Below, in pieces: positions 7,157-14,641 of a stretch of 16,250 bases of DNA. The DNA comes from Gammaproteobacteria bacterium. Lineage in GTDB: Bacteria > Pseudomonadota > Gammaproteobacteria > GRL18. The stretch's first letter is position 1; each line of letters begins with the position of its first letter. The notes below the pieces were generated by a model. It searched no databases. It was not told the origin of the DNA and saw only the letters and a program-made list of their open reading frames with translations. The translations under genes were made by a program, and so were the position numbers. Where the stretch lies: assembly GCA_023144715.1 (NCBI GenBank), contig JAGLFC010000127.1, forward strand, positions 1 to 16,250, given 5' to 3'.

Positions 7157-8410
7157 ATGCAAACTATTATGGGTTTCGTTGGAATTGCTTCACTCATTCT
7201 GATTGCAATTATATTTTCAAGTAACCGAAAAGCTATTAATTTACGTACCGTTGGTGGTGCATTTATCCTTCAAGCTATCATCCCTATTTTTGTTATTTTT
7301 ACCTCATCAGGTGCGACCATTTTAGGCAGTATTTCAAATGGTGTTCAAGCCGTAATTGATAGTGCCAATGTCGGTATTAGCTTTCTCTTTGGTGGACTTG
7401 CCTCCGAAAAAATGTTTGAACTCTTTGGGGGCGGTGGTTTTGTTTTTGCTTTTAAAGTCCTGCCCATTATTATTTTCTTTGCCTCTTTAATGGCAGTGCT
7501 TTATTATTTAGGTATTATGCAGATTATTATTAAAGTCTTTGGGGGAGCTTTACGAAAATTATTAGGCACCAGTCAAACAGAATCTATGTCTGCCGCCGCT
7601 AATGTTTTTGTGGGTCAAACAGAAGCTCCCTTAGTCATCAAGCCTTATATTGACAATATGACCCGTTCTGAATTATTTGCAGTCATGGCAGGTGGTTTAG
7701 CCTCTGTGGCAGGGGCAGTATTAGCAGGTTATGCGTCAATGGGGATTAGCCTTAATTACTTAATAGCTGCTTCTTTTATGGCAGCACCTGGTGGACTGAT
7801 GATGGCAAAATTATTAGAACCTGAAACGGAAACGCCTAATAATAACCCCGATATTGAAGAGGCTGAAGAAGATAAGCCTGTTAATGTGATTGATGCTGCC
7901 GCCAGTGGTGCCGCTTCTGGTTTACAACTGGCATTGAATGTGGGTGCAATGCTGATTGCTTTTATTTCATTAATTGCATTAATTAATGTTATCTTTGGGG
8001 CATTGGGTGGTTTATTTGGTTTTGAAGCTCTCACACTACAACAAGCACTCGGTTATTTATTTGCACCCATTGCCTTTCTTTTGGGTATTCCTTGGTCAGA
8101 AGCCATACAAGCAGGTAGCTTATTGGGGCAAAAATTAGTCGTGAATGAGTTTGTGGCTTATATTGATTTTGTGGCAATGAAAGACACTCTAAGTGAGCAT
8201 TCTCAAGCCATTATTACCGTGGCTTTATGTGGCTTTGCCAACCTTTCATCAATGGCAATTTTGTTGGGTGGACTCGGTGTTTTATCACCAAAACGCAGAC
8301 CTGATATTGCACGATTAGGATTAAAAGCCGTTCTAGCAGGTACTTTATCTAATTTTATGAGTGCCACAATGGTGGGTATTTGTATTAGTCTGACTTCTTC
8401 AACCTTATAA
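7157..8410 (+). CDS. nupC: Concentrative nucleoside transporter (CNT/NupC family)
   Basis: This 417-residue inner-membrane symporter takes up nucleosides with sodium or protons. It resembles the structurally characterised Vibrio cholerae CNT almost end to end as I remember that sequence, including SSNRKAINLRTVGGAF near the N-terminus. The substrate-contact residues known from that structure are present: Q154, T155 and E156 in VGQTEAPL, E331 in VVNEFVAY, and F360, N362 and S365 in GFANLSS. The protein is made almost wholly of hydrophobic segments, with one acidic cytoplasmic stretch (about 221-245). GGAG at 7145-7148 supports the start. It is the first gene of the operon and precedes deoC by 18 bases, so it probably feeds substrates to the enzymes downstream. 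Coupling ion is not settled by sequence; sodium is likely by analogy to the Vibrio protein. Confidence 0.94.
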   Translation: MQTIMGFVGIASLILIAIIFSSNRKAINLRTVGGAFILQAIIPIFVIFTSSGATILGSISNGVQAVIDSANVGISFLFGGLASEKMFELFGGGGFVFAFKVLPIIIFFASLMAVLYYLGIMQIIIKVFGGALRKLLGTSQTESMSAAANVFVGQTEAPLVIKPYIDNMTRSELFAVMAGGLASVAGAVLAGYASMGISLNYLIAASFMAAPGGLMMAKLLEPETETPNNNPDIEEAEEDKPVNVIDAAASGAASGLQLALNVGAMLIAFISLIALINVIFGALGGLFGFEALTLQQALGYLFAPIAFLLGIPWSEAIQAGSLLGQKLVVNEFVAYIDFVAMKDTLSEHSQAIITVALCGFANLSSMAILLGGLGVLSPKRRPDIARLGLKAVLAGTLSNFMSATMVGICISLTSSTL

Positions 8411-8428
8411 TTTTATAGGAATTGTAAA

Positions 8429-9199
8429 ATGAGTACTCTTCAAGAAATTTCACGTCAAGCCATTGGCTTAATGGATTTAACCACACTCAGTGACGATGAT
8501 ACCGATGAAAAAGTGATTACACTCTGTCAAGATGCTCATACACAAGCAGGTGATACAGCTGCTGTGTGTATTTATCCACGTTTTATTCCGATTGCTCGTA
8601 AAACATTGTATGCACAAAAAACACCTGCCATTAAAATTGCCACTGTGACTAACTTTCCTTATGGTGGAGATGATTTAGATATTGCCTTAGCAGAAACCAG
8701 TGCCGCAATGGCTTATGGTGCGGATGAAGTGGATGTAGTCTTCCCTTATCATGCTTTAATGGCAGGTGATGCAAAAACGGGTGCAGAAATAATTGCAGCC
8801 TGTCGAGAGATTTGTGCCGATGCCACACTTAAAGTCATTATTGAATCAGGTGAGCTAAAAACCCCAGAACTTATCCGTTCTGCAAGTGAAATTAGCATTG
8901 AAGCAGGGGCTGATTTTATTAAAACATCAACAGGAAAAGTCCCTGTGAATGCCACTTTGGAAGCCGCAAAAATAATGCTTGAAGTCATTAAAGACAGTCA
9001 GCAAGACGTTAGTTTTAAGGCGGCAGGTGGTGTTAAAGATGCCAACACGGCCAAAGAATTTATAGATCTTGCCAGTCGTATTATGGGAGCAGATTGGGTC
9101 ACAGCGGATCATTTTCGTTTTGGTGCATCCAGCTTATTAGTCAGTTTACTGGCAGAACTTAATCTTGCTGATAAGTCAGCACACTCTTCTTCCTATTAA
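8429..9199 (+). CDS. deoC: Deoxyribose-phosphate aldolase
   Basis: DeoC splits 2-deoxyribose-5-phosphate into glyceraldehyde-3-phosphate and acetaldehyde, the last step of deoxynucleoside catabolism, in the cytoplasm. The 256-residue class I aldolase (TIM barrel) has the Schiff-base lysine K165 in DFIKTSTGK, the second lysine K197 in SFKAAGG, and the proton-relay aspartate D102 in ADEVDVVFPY. It ends in SSY, the C-terminal tyrosine that matters for catalysis in the E. coli enzyme (259 residues). The signature after K197 is KAAGG where E. coli has KPAGG, a mild change. AGGA at 8417-8420 supports the ATG. It is the second gene of the operon, 17 bases before deoB, which makes its substrate. Confidence 0.96.
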   Translation: MSTLQEISRQAIGLMDLTTLSDDDTDEKVITLCQDAHTQAGDTAAVCIYPRFIPIARKTLYAQKTPAIKIATVTNFPYGGDDLDIALAETSAAMAYGADEVDVVFPYHALMAGDAKTGAEIIAACREICADATLKVIIESGELKTPELIRSASEISIEAGADFIKTSTGKVPVNATLEAAKIMLEVIKDSQQDVSFKAAGGVKDANTAKEFIDLASRIMGADWVTADHFRFGASSLLVSLLAELNLADKSAHSSSY

Positions 9200-9216
9200 A
9201 AATAAAGGAATATCTC

Positions 9217-10461
9217 ATGAAACGTACTATTATTTTATTACTGGATTCCTGTGCCATTGGTGCCGCAGAAGATGCGGATACCTTTATCGGTACATTGGAT
9301 GACGGCACTGAATTTAATGATGTAGGATCTAATACCTTAGGTAATATCGCACAACAATGTGCTGTTGGACATGCTAATAAAGGCCGCAATGGTTCATTAA
9401 AAATTCCTAATCTTAATAAATTAGGCTATGGTCGTGCCTGTTATGAAAGCTCAGGCATTTTTCCTGAGGGTTTGGATCACTCTATTGAACCCATTGCGGC
9501 TTATGGCTATGCCAAAGAAATTTCCACAGGCAAAGATACCCCAAGTGGTCATTGGGAAATAACAGGCGCACCTGTACTATATGAATGGGGCTATTTCCGT
9601 GATAAAGAACACAGCTTTCCGCAAGATCTCTTAAATAAAATAGTAAAAGAAGCAGGCTTAACAGGTTATTTAGGGGATTGTCATGCCTCTGGAACGACTA
9701 TTTTAGAGCAATTAGGCGATGAGCATATCAAAACAGGCAAGCCCATTTTTTATACCTCAATGGACAGTGTCTTTCAAATTGCCTGCCATGAAGCACATTT
9801 TGGTCTTGAACAACTCTATGAACTTTGTGAAATTACACGTCGATTATTAGAACCTTATAATATTGGTCGTGTGATTGCTCGCCCCTTTATTGGCACCGAT
9901 AAAAGTAATTATACTCGTACGGGGAACCGTCATGATTATTCACTCTTACCACCAGCACCGACATTATTAGATCGCATGAAAGATTCAGGGGGTGAAGTGG
10001 TCAGTGTCGGAAAAATATCTGACATCTTTGCAAAGCAAGGTATTACCAAAGCAGTGAGATCCACAGGTTTAGAAGGCCTGTTTGATATTACTTTGGATGA
10101 ATTAGTGTTAGCAGGCGATCAAAGTATTATCTTTACTAATTTTGTCAATTTTGATGCTGATTTTGGTCATCGCCGTGATGTATCAGGTTATGCAACCGCT
10201 TTAGAATATTTTGATCAACGTCTACCAGAAATACTGGATTTAATGGCGGATGATGACCTATTGGTACTGACTGCCGATCATGGCTGTGATCCCACTTGGC
10301 AAGGTACGGATCATACCCGAGAACATATTCCCGTTATTTTTTATGGTAAAAATGTTCAAGCAGGTTTTGTGGGTGCACGTGATACCTTTGCAGATATTGG
10401 TCAGTCCATTGCAGAGTATCATGATCTCCCTAAATTAGACTATGGTAAAAGTATTTTTTAA
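9217..10461 (+). CDS. deoB: Phosphopentomutase
   Basis: DeoB converts (deoxy)ribose-1-phosphate to the 5-phosphate, linking the phosphorylases DeoD and DeoA to the aldolase DeoC. The 414-residue protein belongs to the alkaline-phosphatase superfamily and is slightly longer than E. coli DeoB (407). Metal ligands are all visible: D10 in LLLDSCAIG, D313 and H318 in NFDADFGHRRD, D354 and H355 in TADHGCDP, and H366 in GTDHTREH. The phosphorylated threonine is T108 in TGKDTPSGHWE. The N-terminal region has a small insertion around residues 24-35 compared with the E. coli protein as I recall it. AAGGA (9205-9209) marks the ribosome-binding site. Confidence 0.96.
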   Translation: MKRTIILLLDSCAIGAAEDADTFIGTLDDGTEFNDVGSNTLGNIAQQCAVGHANKGRNGSLKIPNLNKLGYGRACYESSGIFPEGLDHSIEPIAAYGYAKEISTGKDTPSGHWEITGAPVLYEWGYFRDKEHSFPQDLLNKIVKEAGLTGYLGDCHASGTTILEQLGDEHIKTGKPIFYTSMDSVFQIACHEAHFGLEQLYELCEITRRLLEPYNIGRVIARPFIGTDKSNYTRTGNRHDYSLLPPAPTLLDRMKDSGGEVVSVGKISDIFAKQGITKAVRSTGLEGLFDITLDELVLAGDQSIIFTNFVNFDADFGHRRDVSGYATALEYFDQRLPEILDLMADDDLLVLTADHGCDPTWQGTDHTREHIPVIFYGKNVQAGFVGARDTFADIGQSIAEYHDLPKLDYGKSIF

Positions 10462-10494
10462 CCCATTTATACACGATTATGGAGAAATATCATT

Positions 10495-11205
10495 ATGGCA
10501 ACCCCTCATATTAATGCCAAAGACGGTGCTTTTGCAGACACTGTTTTAATGCCGGGCGATCCCTTACGCGCACAATACATTGCAGAAACCTTTTTAGAAA
10601 ATGTTATACAAGTAACCGATGTTCGTAATATGTTAGGCTTTACGGGGACTTATAAAGGAAAAAAAGTATCAGTGATGGGCAGTGGCATGGGTATTCCGTC
10701 TAGTTCTATTTATAGTACCGAATTGATTACAGAATACGGTGTAAAAAATATTATTCGTGTCGGTACGTGTGGTTCTGTGAGTAAAGACATCAAATTATTA
10801 GATGTAGTGATTGGTATGGGAGCCTGTACGGATTCAAAAGTGAATCGTATTCGTTTTAATGATCATGATTTTGCGGCGATTGCCAGTTATGAATTATTAC
10901 ACAAAGCGGTTGAATCTGCCAAAGCACATGGTGTTGAAGCAAAAGTGGGGAATATTTTTTCAGCAGACTTATTTTACTCTCCTGAAAAAAATGCCTTTGA
11001 TCTGTATGAAAAATACAATATCTTAGGTATTGAAATGGAAGCCGCGGGTTTATATGGTGTGGCTGCTGAATATGGTATCAATGCCCTATGTTTATTAACG
11101 GTTTCCGATCAGATTCGTACCGGTGAAAAAGCCTCTGCTGAAGATCGTCAAACTAAATTTAATGATATGATTATTATTGCTTTGGATTCTATTTTGATTG
11201 AGTAG
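10495..11205 (+). CDS. deoD: Purine nucleoside phosphorylase, DeoD type
   Basis: This enzyme phosphorolyses purine (deoxy)nucleosides to free base and (deoxy)ribose-1-phosphate; it is normally a cytoplasmic homohexamer. The 236-residue protein aligns by eye with E. coli DeoD (239). It shows H5, the phosphate contacts G21 and R25 (MPGDPLRA), R44 and R88, the substrate motif EMEAAG (180-185), and the catalytic pair D205 and R218 in VSDQIRT and DRQTKFND. At the phosphate site it has T91 (RVGTCG) where E. coli has Ser, and Q206 after the catalytic Asp where E. coli has His; both are mild. GGAG (10481-10484) precedes the ATG. The 33-base gap to deoB is the widest in the operon. Confidence 0.96.
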   Translation: MATPHINAKDGAFADTVLMPGDPLRAQYIAETFLENVIQVTDVRNMLGFTGTYKGKKVSVMGSGMGIPSSSIYSTELITEYGVKNIIRVGTCGSVSKDIKLLDVVIGMGACTDSKVNRIRFNDHDFAAIASYELLHKAVESAKAHGVEAKVGNIFSADLFYSPEKNAFDLYEKYNILGIEMEAAGLYGVAAEYGINALCLLTVSDQIRTGEKASAEDRQTKFNDMIIIALDSILIE

Positions 11206-11213
11206 TTAAGTTT

Positions 11214-11218
11214 AGGAG
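11214..11218 (+). promoter_or_regulatory. Strong ribosome-binding site that fixes a GTG start
   Basis: AGGAG lies eight bases before the GTG at 11227. The next in-frame ATG (codon 13, 11263) has no comparable sequence ahead of it, so the GTG is preferred even though a start at the ATG would also leave a workable signal peptide. Confidence 0.7.
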
Positions 11219-11226
11219 AGACTAAA

Positions 11227-12087
11227 GTGATATTGCAAACTGTATTTTATCGTCACCATAAAATGGTTGTTTTACTGATCCTATCATCCTTTTTTCTAAT
11301 CGTAAATGCACAAGCTGATCAAGCAGAAGAAGCATCAGAGGTGATAGATAAAGAAGTAGAAAATGATGATAAAATTGCTCACTTTTTAGGGGCAAATTTT
11401 ACCTATTCTAATATGAGTATTAATTATCTTGATTGGACCAAAGGAACCAATGATCGTTCAGGTAAAAAAGATTTTTTCTATTTAGAATTAGAAGGTGGGG
11501 CAAATTGGGACTGGGGTGATTTTTACTTTTTTATGGATTTTGAAAATCCCCAAAAAGGTTGGTATGACGATGCACCTGATAATACTCGCTTTGTTTTTAA
11601 GCCCATTTTTGATATTAAGATCGGTGATTCTAATTGGAATTTTTATTTTCATGATTATTATTTAAGTGAAAATAATTTTTATGTGAGCAATATTGTACCC
11701 GGTATTTCCTATAAATATGTGAATGATAGTGGTGTCTTTTTTAAACCCTTTATTGGAGGACATTATCAAAAGAGTACTTTTTATAGTGGTTGGAATGGCT
11801 ATATGGCTGGTTGGGTTGCCGCCTATGACTTTAGTATTAAAGGACAAAATTTAAGCATTTCACAATGGCATGAATATGAATTTGAGCGTGATGAAGAACA
11901 TTATAAAACCGATGATGGTACTCGTATTGGTGATGGTGCCAGTACAGGTACCAATGGTGCCATTGCCTTTTGGTGGAAGGTAAATAAAAAGCTAACCACA
12001 GGCATTCAATATCGCTATGCTAATAATAAGTTGGGTTCACATAGCTATCAAACAGGTCCCATTTATACTATAAAATATCATTTTTAA
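11227..12087 (+). CDS. Tsx-like nucleoside-specific outer-membrane channel
   Basis: This 286-residue protein is predicted to be an outer-membrane beta-barrel of the Tsx channel family, giving nucleosides a route into the periplasm before NupC takes them up. It has a signal peptide: a basic n-region (YRHHK, 8-12), a hydrophobic core (VVLLILSSFFLIV, 14-26), and a likely cleavage after A30 (NAQA). An acidic linker (31-48) follows, then alternating aromatic strands such as DWGDFYFFMDFENP (94-107) and WNFYFHDYYLSENNFY. It ends in KYHF, with the C-terminal Phe typical of outer-membrane barrels. Length is close to E. coli Tsx (294). The family call rests on the GDFYFFMDF-type strand, the length and the genetic context between deoD and deoA, and is less certain than the enzyme calls. 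It begins with GTG. Confidence 0.8.
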   Translation: MILQTVFYRHHKMVVLLILSSFFLIVNAQADQAEEASEVIDKEVENDDKIAHFLGANFTYSNMSINYLDWTKGTNDRSGKKDFFYLELEGGANWDWGDFYFFMDFENPQKGWYDDAPDNTRFVFKPIFDIKIGDSNWNFYFHDYYLSENNFYVSNIVPGISYKYVNDSGVFFKPFIGGHYQKSTFYSGWNGYMAGWVAAYDFSIKGQNLSISQWHEYEFERDEEHYKTDDGTRIGDGASTGTNGAIAFWWKVNKKLTTGIQYRYANNKLGSHSYQTGPIYTIKYHF

Positions 12088-12106
12088 TAATATTAAGGAT
12101 ACTAGG

Positions 12107-13441
12107 ATGTTACTCCCACAAGAAGTTATTCGTGCAAAACGTGATGGTAAAATACTGACTGAACAAGAGATTAATTTTTTTATTAAAGGCATTACTTCAA
12201 ATACTGTGACAGAAGGACAAATTGCAGCGTTTGCTATGGCTGTTTACTTTCAAGATATGACCATGGATGAGCGTGTTTTGCTTGCCTCAGCCATGCGTGA
12301 TTCGGGATCAGTGTTAGATTGGAATTCTTTAGACCTCAATGGTCCTGTGCTTGATAAACATTCCACAGGTGGTGTGGGTGATGTGGTGTCCTTAATGCTC
12401 GGCCCGATGGTCGCAGCATGTGGTGGCTATGTGCCTATGATCTCAGGACGTGGTTTAGGTCATACAGGCGGTACTCTGGATAAATTTGATGCTATTTCTG
12501 GTTATCAAACCACACCTGATAATGCTCTATTTCGTCAAGTTGTTAAAGAGGTCGGTGTGGCGATTATTGGTCAAACAGGGGATCTAGCACCTGCGGACAA
12601 ACGTTTTTATGCCACACGAGATATTACCGCAACCGTCGAATCTATTCCCTTAATCACGGCTTCTATTTTATCCAAAAAATTAGCAGCAGGTCTTGATTTT
12701 CTCGTCATGGATGTTAAAGCAGGCAGTGGTGCATTTATGCCCACTTATGAGCAATCAGAGGCATTAGCAAAAAGTATTGTGTATGTTGCCAATGGTGCGG
12801 GCTGTAAAACCACTGCTTTGCTCACCAATATGAATCAAGTCTTGGCAAGCAGTGCCGGTAATGCTGTAGAAGTTCGAGAAGCCGTGCAATATCTTACTTG
12901 TAAAAATGTGAATCCACGTTTACATGATGTCACTATGGAACTGTGTAGTGAAATGCTCGTACTCGGTGGTTTAGCCAGTGATATTCCTGATGCTCGTAAA
13001 CAATTACAAGCTGTTTTAGATAATGGTAAAGCTGCTGAAGTCTTTGCTAAAATGGTCACGGCTTTAGGAGGTCCAGCAGATTTTGTTGAAAATTACGATC
13101 AGTATCTGGCAAAAGCGGATATTATTCGCCCTGTGTATGCTTCTCAATCAGGCATTGTGCACTCTATGGATACCCGAGCCATTGGTATGTCAGTAGTGGC
13201 AATGGGTGGCGGTCGTCGTCGTGCGTCCGATGCTATTGATTTTGCCGTAGGCTTTAATGACTTTATTGCTGTGGGCGAAGAAGCCAGTTCTGAACGTCCT
13301 CTTGCAATGGTGCATGTGCGTAGTGAAGCACAATTTAAAGAAGCAGAAAGTGCGCTTCAACAAGCGATTATTTGTGGGACATCTCAGGTTGATGATGCTC
13401 CTCAGGTGTATCGCCGTATTCGTTTAGATGATGTAAAATAA
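12107..13441 (+). CDS. deoA: Thymidine phosphorylase
   Basis: DeoA phosphorolyses thymidine and deoxyuridine to base and deoxyribose-1-phosphate in the cytoplasm. The 444-residue protein keeps even the residue numbering of the E. coli enzyme (440). The phosphate-binding motif KHSTGGVGD starts at K84-H85-S86, T123 sits in the family signature SGRGLGHTGGTLDKFD, and the base-binding residues R171, S186 and K190 are all present. The C-terminal domain includes the glycine-rich MGGGRRRASD (366-375). AAGGA (12095-12099) gives a well-spaced ribosome-binding site. In E. coli deoA follows deoC directly; here it lies after the outer-membrane channel gene, an altered order but the same pathway. Confidence 0.96.
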   Translation: MLLPQEVIRAKRDGKILTEQEINFFIKGITSNTVTEGQIAAFAMAVYFQDMTMDERVLLASAMRDSGSVLDWNSLDLNGPVLDKHSTGGVGDVVSLMLGPMVAACGGYVPMISGRGLGHTGGTLDKFDAISGYQTTPDNALFRQVVKEVGVAIIGQTGDLAPADKRFYATRDITATVESIPLITASILSKKLAAGLDFLVMDVKAGSGAFMPTYEQSEALAKSIVYVANGAGCKTTALLTNMNQVLASSAGNAVEVREAVQYLTCKNVNPRLHDVTMELCSEMLVLGGLASDIPDARKQLQAVLDNGKAAEVFAKMVTALGGPADFVENYDQYLAKADIIRPVYASQSGIVHSMDTRAIGMSVVAMGGGRRRASDAIDFAVGFNDFIAVGEEASSERPLAMVHVRSEAQFKEAESALQQAIICGTSQVDDAPQVYRRIRLDDVK

Positions 13442-13465
13442 GACACTTATTGATAGGATATTATT

Positions 13466-14083
13466 ATGGCATTTGATTGGGTAGAATGGTTTGGCTATTT
13501 AGCTTCTTTTGTCGTATTAATTTCTTTAACCATGACTTCAATTATAAAATTACGAGTCATTAATTTTATTGGTTGCGTGCTATTTGCTATTTTTGCTTAT
13601 TTAATTGGTTCTGTGCCAACGGTCTTTATGAATATTGGCATTGCCTGTATTAATCTCTATTTTCTATATCAAATTTATACCACGAAAGAAGATTTTAAGA
13701 TCATTAATGCGTCCAGTGATTCTGATTATTATCAACATTTTTTAAGTATCAACCAACCAGATATTGAAAAACAAATCCGTATCGATCAATTAAGCATTCA
13801 TGATACTTCATTTTATATGTTGCGTGATAATGACATTGCAGGAGTGCTAGTGGGTCATCTAAATGTTGAGGGGATCTTTACCATTAAATTAGATTATGTC
13901 ATCCCTCGTTATAGAGATTTTAAATTAGGCGAGTATTACTATCAACAACACCCTGAATTTTTTAAAGAAAAAAACATTAAAATGTTTTCTGCGTCCGCTC
14001 ATGATAAAGAGCATTGTCACTATTTGGAAAAAATGGGATTTCATCTGACCAAAAATAATCATTATACTTTGGAATTATCTTAA
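13466..14083 (+). CDS. YgjV-type inner-membrane protein with C-terminal GNAT-like domain, function unknown
   Basis: This 205-residue protein has two parts. Residues 8-71 contain three hydrophobic helices (about 8-27, 32-50, 52-71) of the kind seen in the YgjV inner-membrane family. Residues about 80-205 are soluble and end in a pattern resembling an N-acetyltransferase fold: a strand IFTIKLDYVIPRYRD (137-151), a helix starting KLGEYYY, and YLEKMGFHL (186-194), which looks like the last GNAT helix-strand. The usual acetyl-CoA loop (R/Q-x-x-G-x-G/A) is only weakly represented by RDFKLG, so activity is uncertain. AGGA (13455-13458) supports the start. It lies 24 bases after deoA and 4 before cdd, so it belongs to the nucleoside operon, but no role there is known to me. 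Confidence 0.72.
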   Translation: MAFDWVEWFGYLASFVVLISLTMTSIIKLRVINFIGCVLFAIFAYLIGSVPTVFMNIGIACINLYFLYQIYTTKEDFKIINASSDSDYYQHFLSINQPDIEKQIRIDQLSIHDTSFYMLRDNDIAGVLVGHLNVEGIFTIKLDYVIPRYRDFKLGEYYYQQHPEFFKEKNIKMFSASAHDKEHCHYLEKMGFHLTKNNHYTLELS

Positions 14084-14087
14084 TTTT

Positions 14088-14489
14088 ATGAATTATTTTC
14101 ATCAATTAGAAGGTTTACTTGAACGATCTTATGCACCTTACTCTGGTTTTAATGTGGCTGCTATTGTGGTCACTAAAACAGGCGATATTTATAAGGGAGT
14201 GAATGTTGAATCAGCCGCCTATCCCACCACAATTTGTGCCGAAAGAAATGCTTTACATACCGCTGTTACTGAAGGTGTACAAATAGGCGATATTAGTGAA
14301 GTGCATATTTTGGCACGTAATGCGACAAAAATTTTAGTAAAAGCCTACCCTTGTGGTGCATGTCGACAAGTCATTGCTGAACAAGCCGAAAATGATGCAC
14401 AGATTTATAGCTACACCTCTGCCAGTGAAATTGAACAACATAGTATCTCAGAATTACTTCCTTTTGCATTTTTAGGTCAAGCACTATAA
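14088..14489 (+). CDS. cdd: Cytidine deaminase, short (tetrameric) type
   Basis: Cdd hydrolytically deaminates cytidine and deoxycytidine to uridine and deoxyuridine; the latter is a DeoA substrate. At 133 residues it is the short, homotetrameric zinc class rather than the 294-residue E. coli type. Zinc ligands are C50 in TICAERNA and C89 and C92 in YPCGACRQV. The catalytic glutamate is E52. The substrate motifs APYSGFNVAA (16-25) and NVESAAYP (39-46) are present. The gene starts four bases after the previous stop and lacks a well-placed ribosome-binding site (GGA at 14071-14073 is 14 bases away), so translation is probably coupled. It is the last gene of the operon and its stop codon lies in a hairpin. 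Confidence 0.95.
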   Translation: MNYFHQLEGLLERSYAPYSGFNVAAIVVTKTGDIYKGVNVESAAYPTTICAERNALHTAVTEGVQIGDISEVHILARNATKILVKAYPCGACRQVIAEQAENDAQIYSYTSASEIEQHSISELLPFAFLGQAL

Positions 14490-14507
14490 GAATAGTGCCG
14501 TACCTAA
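14472..14507 (+). terminator. Hairpin spanning the cdd stop codon, possible transcript end
   Basis: Two nested perfect arms are visible. TTAGGT (14472-14477) pairs with ACCTAA (14502-14507). Inside it GCACTAT (14481-14487) pairs with ATAGTGC (14492-14498) around an AAGA loop, with a 3x3 internal loop between the stems. The stop codon TAA occupies 14487-14489. No run of T follows (the next bases are TAAAATAATCTTT), so it is not a textbook intrinsic terminator. It could instead stabilise the 3' end of the operon mRNA or work with Rho. Confidence 0.45.
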
Positions 14508-14641
14508 TAAAATAATCTTTCAATATAACGTTTTAAATTACAGATGTTAATACAATTTTGAGGTATAATAAGCGGTTATTTTAGAATAATTAACTATTTA
14601 GTCATAAAAAAATAATTTAAACAAAATAAAAGTTAGATATA
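14508..14641 (+). promoter_or_regulatory. Upstream region of glyQ with a probable -10
   Basis: This AT-rich gap between the cdd hairpin and glyQ contains a perfect TATAAT at 14564-14569, which would start transcription near 14576 and leave a leader of about 65 bases. No good -35 lies 16-18 bases upstream. The leader shows no convincing Shine-Dalgarno sequence next to the glyQ ATG and no clear riboswitch or attenuator structure. Confidence 0.4.

Noticed and set aside
7756..8034. Minus-strand open frame of 92 codons inside nupC
   Set aside because: It is antisense to a conserved transporter core and its composition (Ala/Ser/Ile-rich) is what the reverse complement of nupC produces.
8749..9389. 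Minus-strand open frames opposite deoC and the start of deoB
   Set aside because: They are antisense to conserved enzyme coding sequence, with no ribosome-binding site or motif; best read as shadows.
14508..14641. Possible glycine riboswitch or attenuator in the glyQ leader
   Set aside because: The leader is about 65 bases, very AT-rich and shows no conserved paired elements or terminator.
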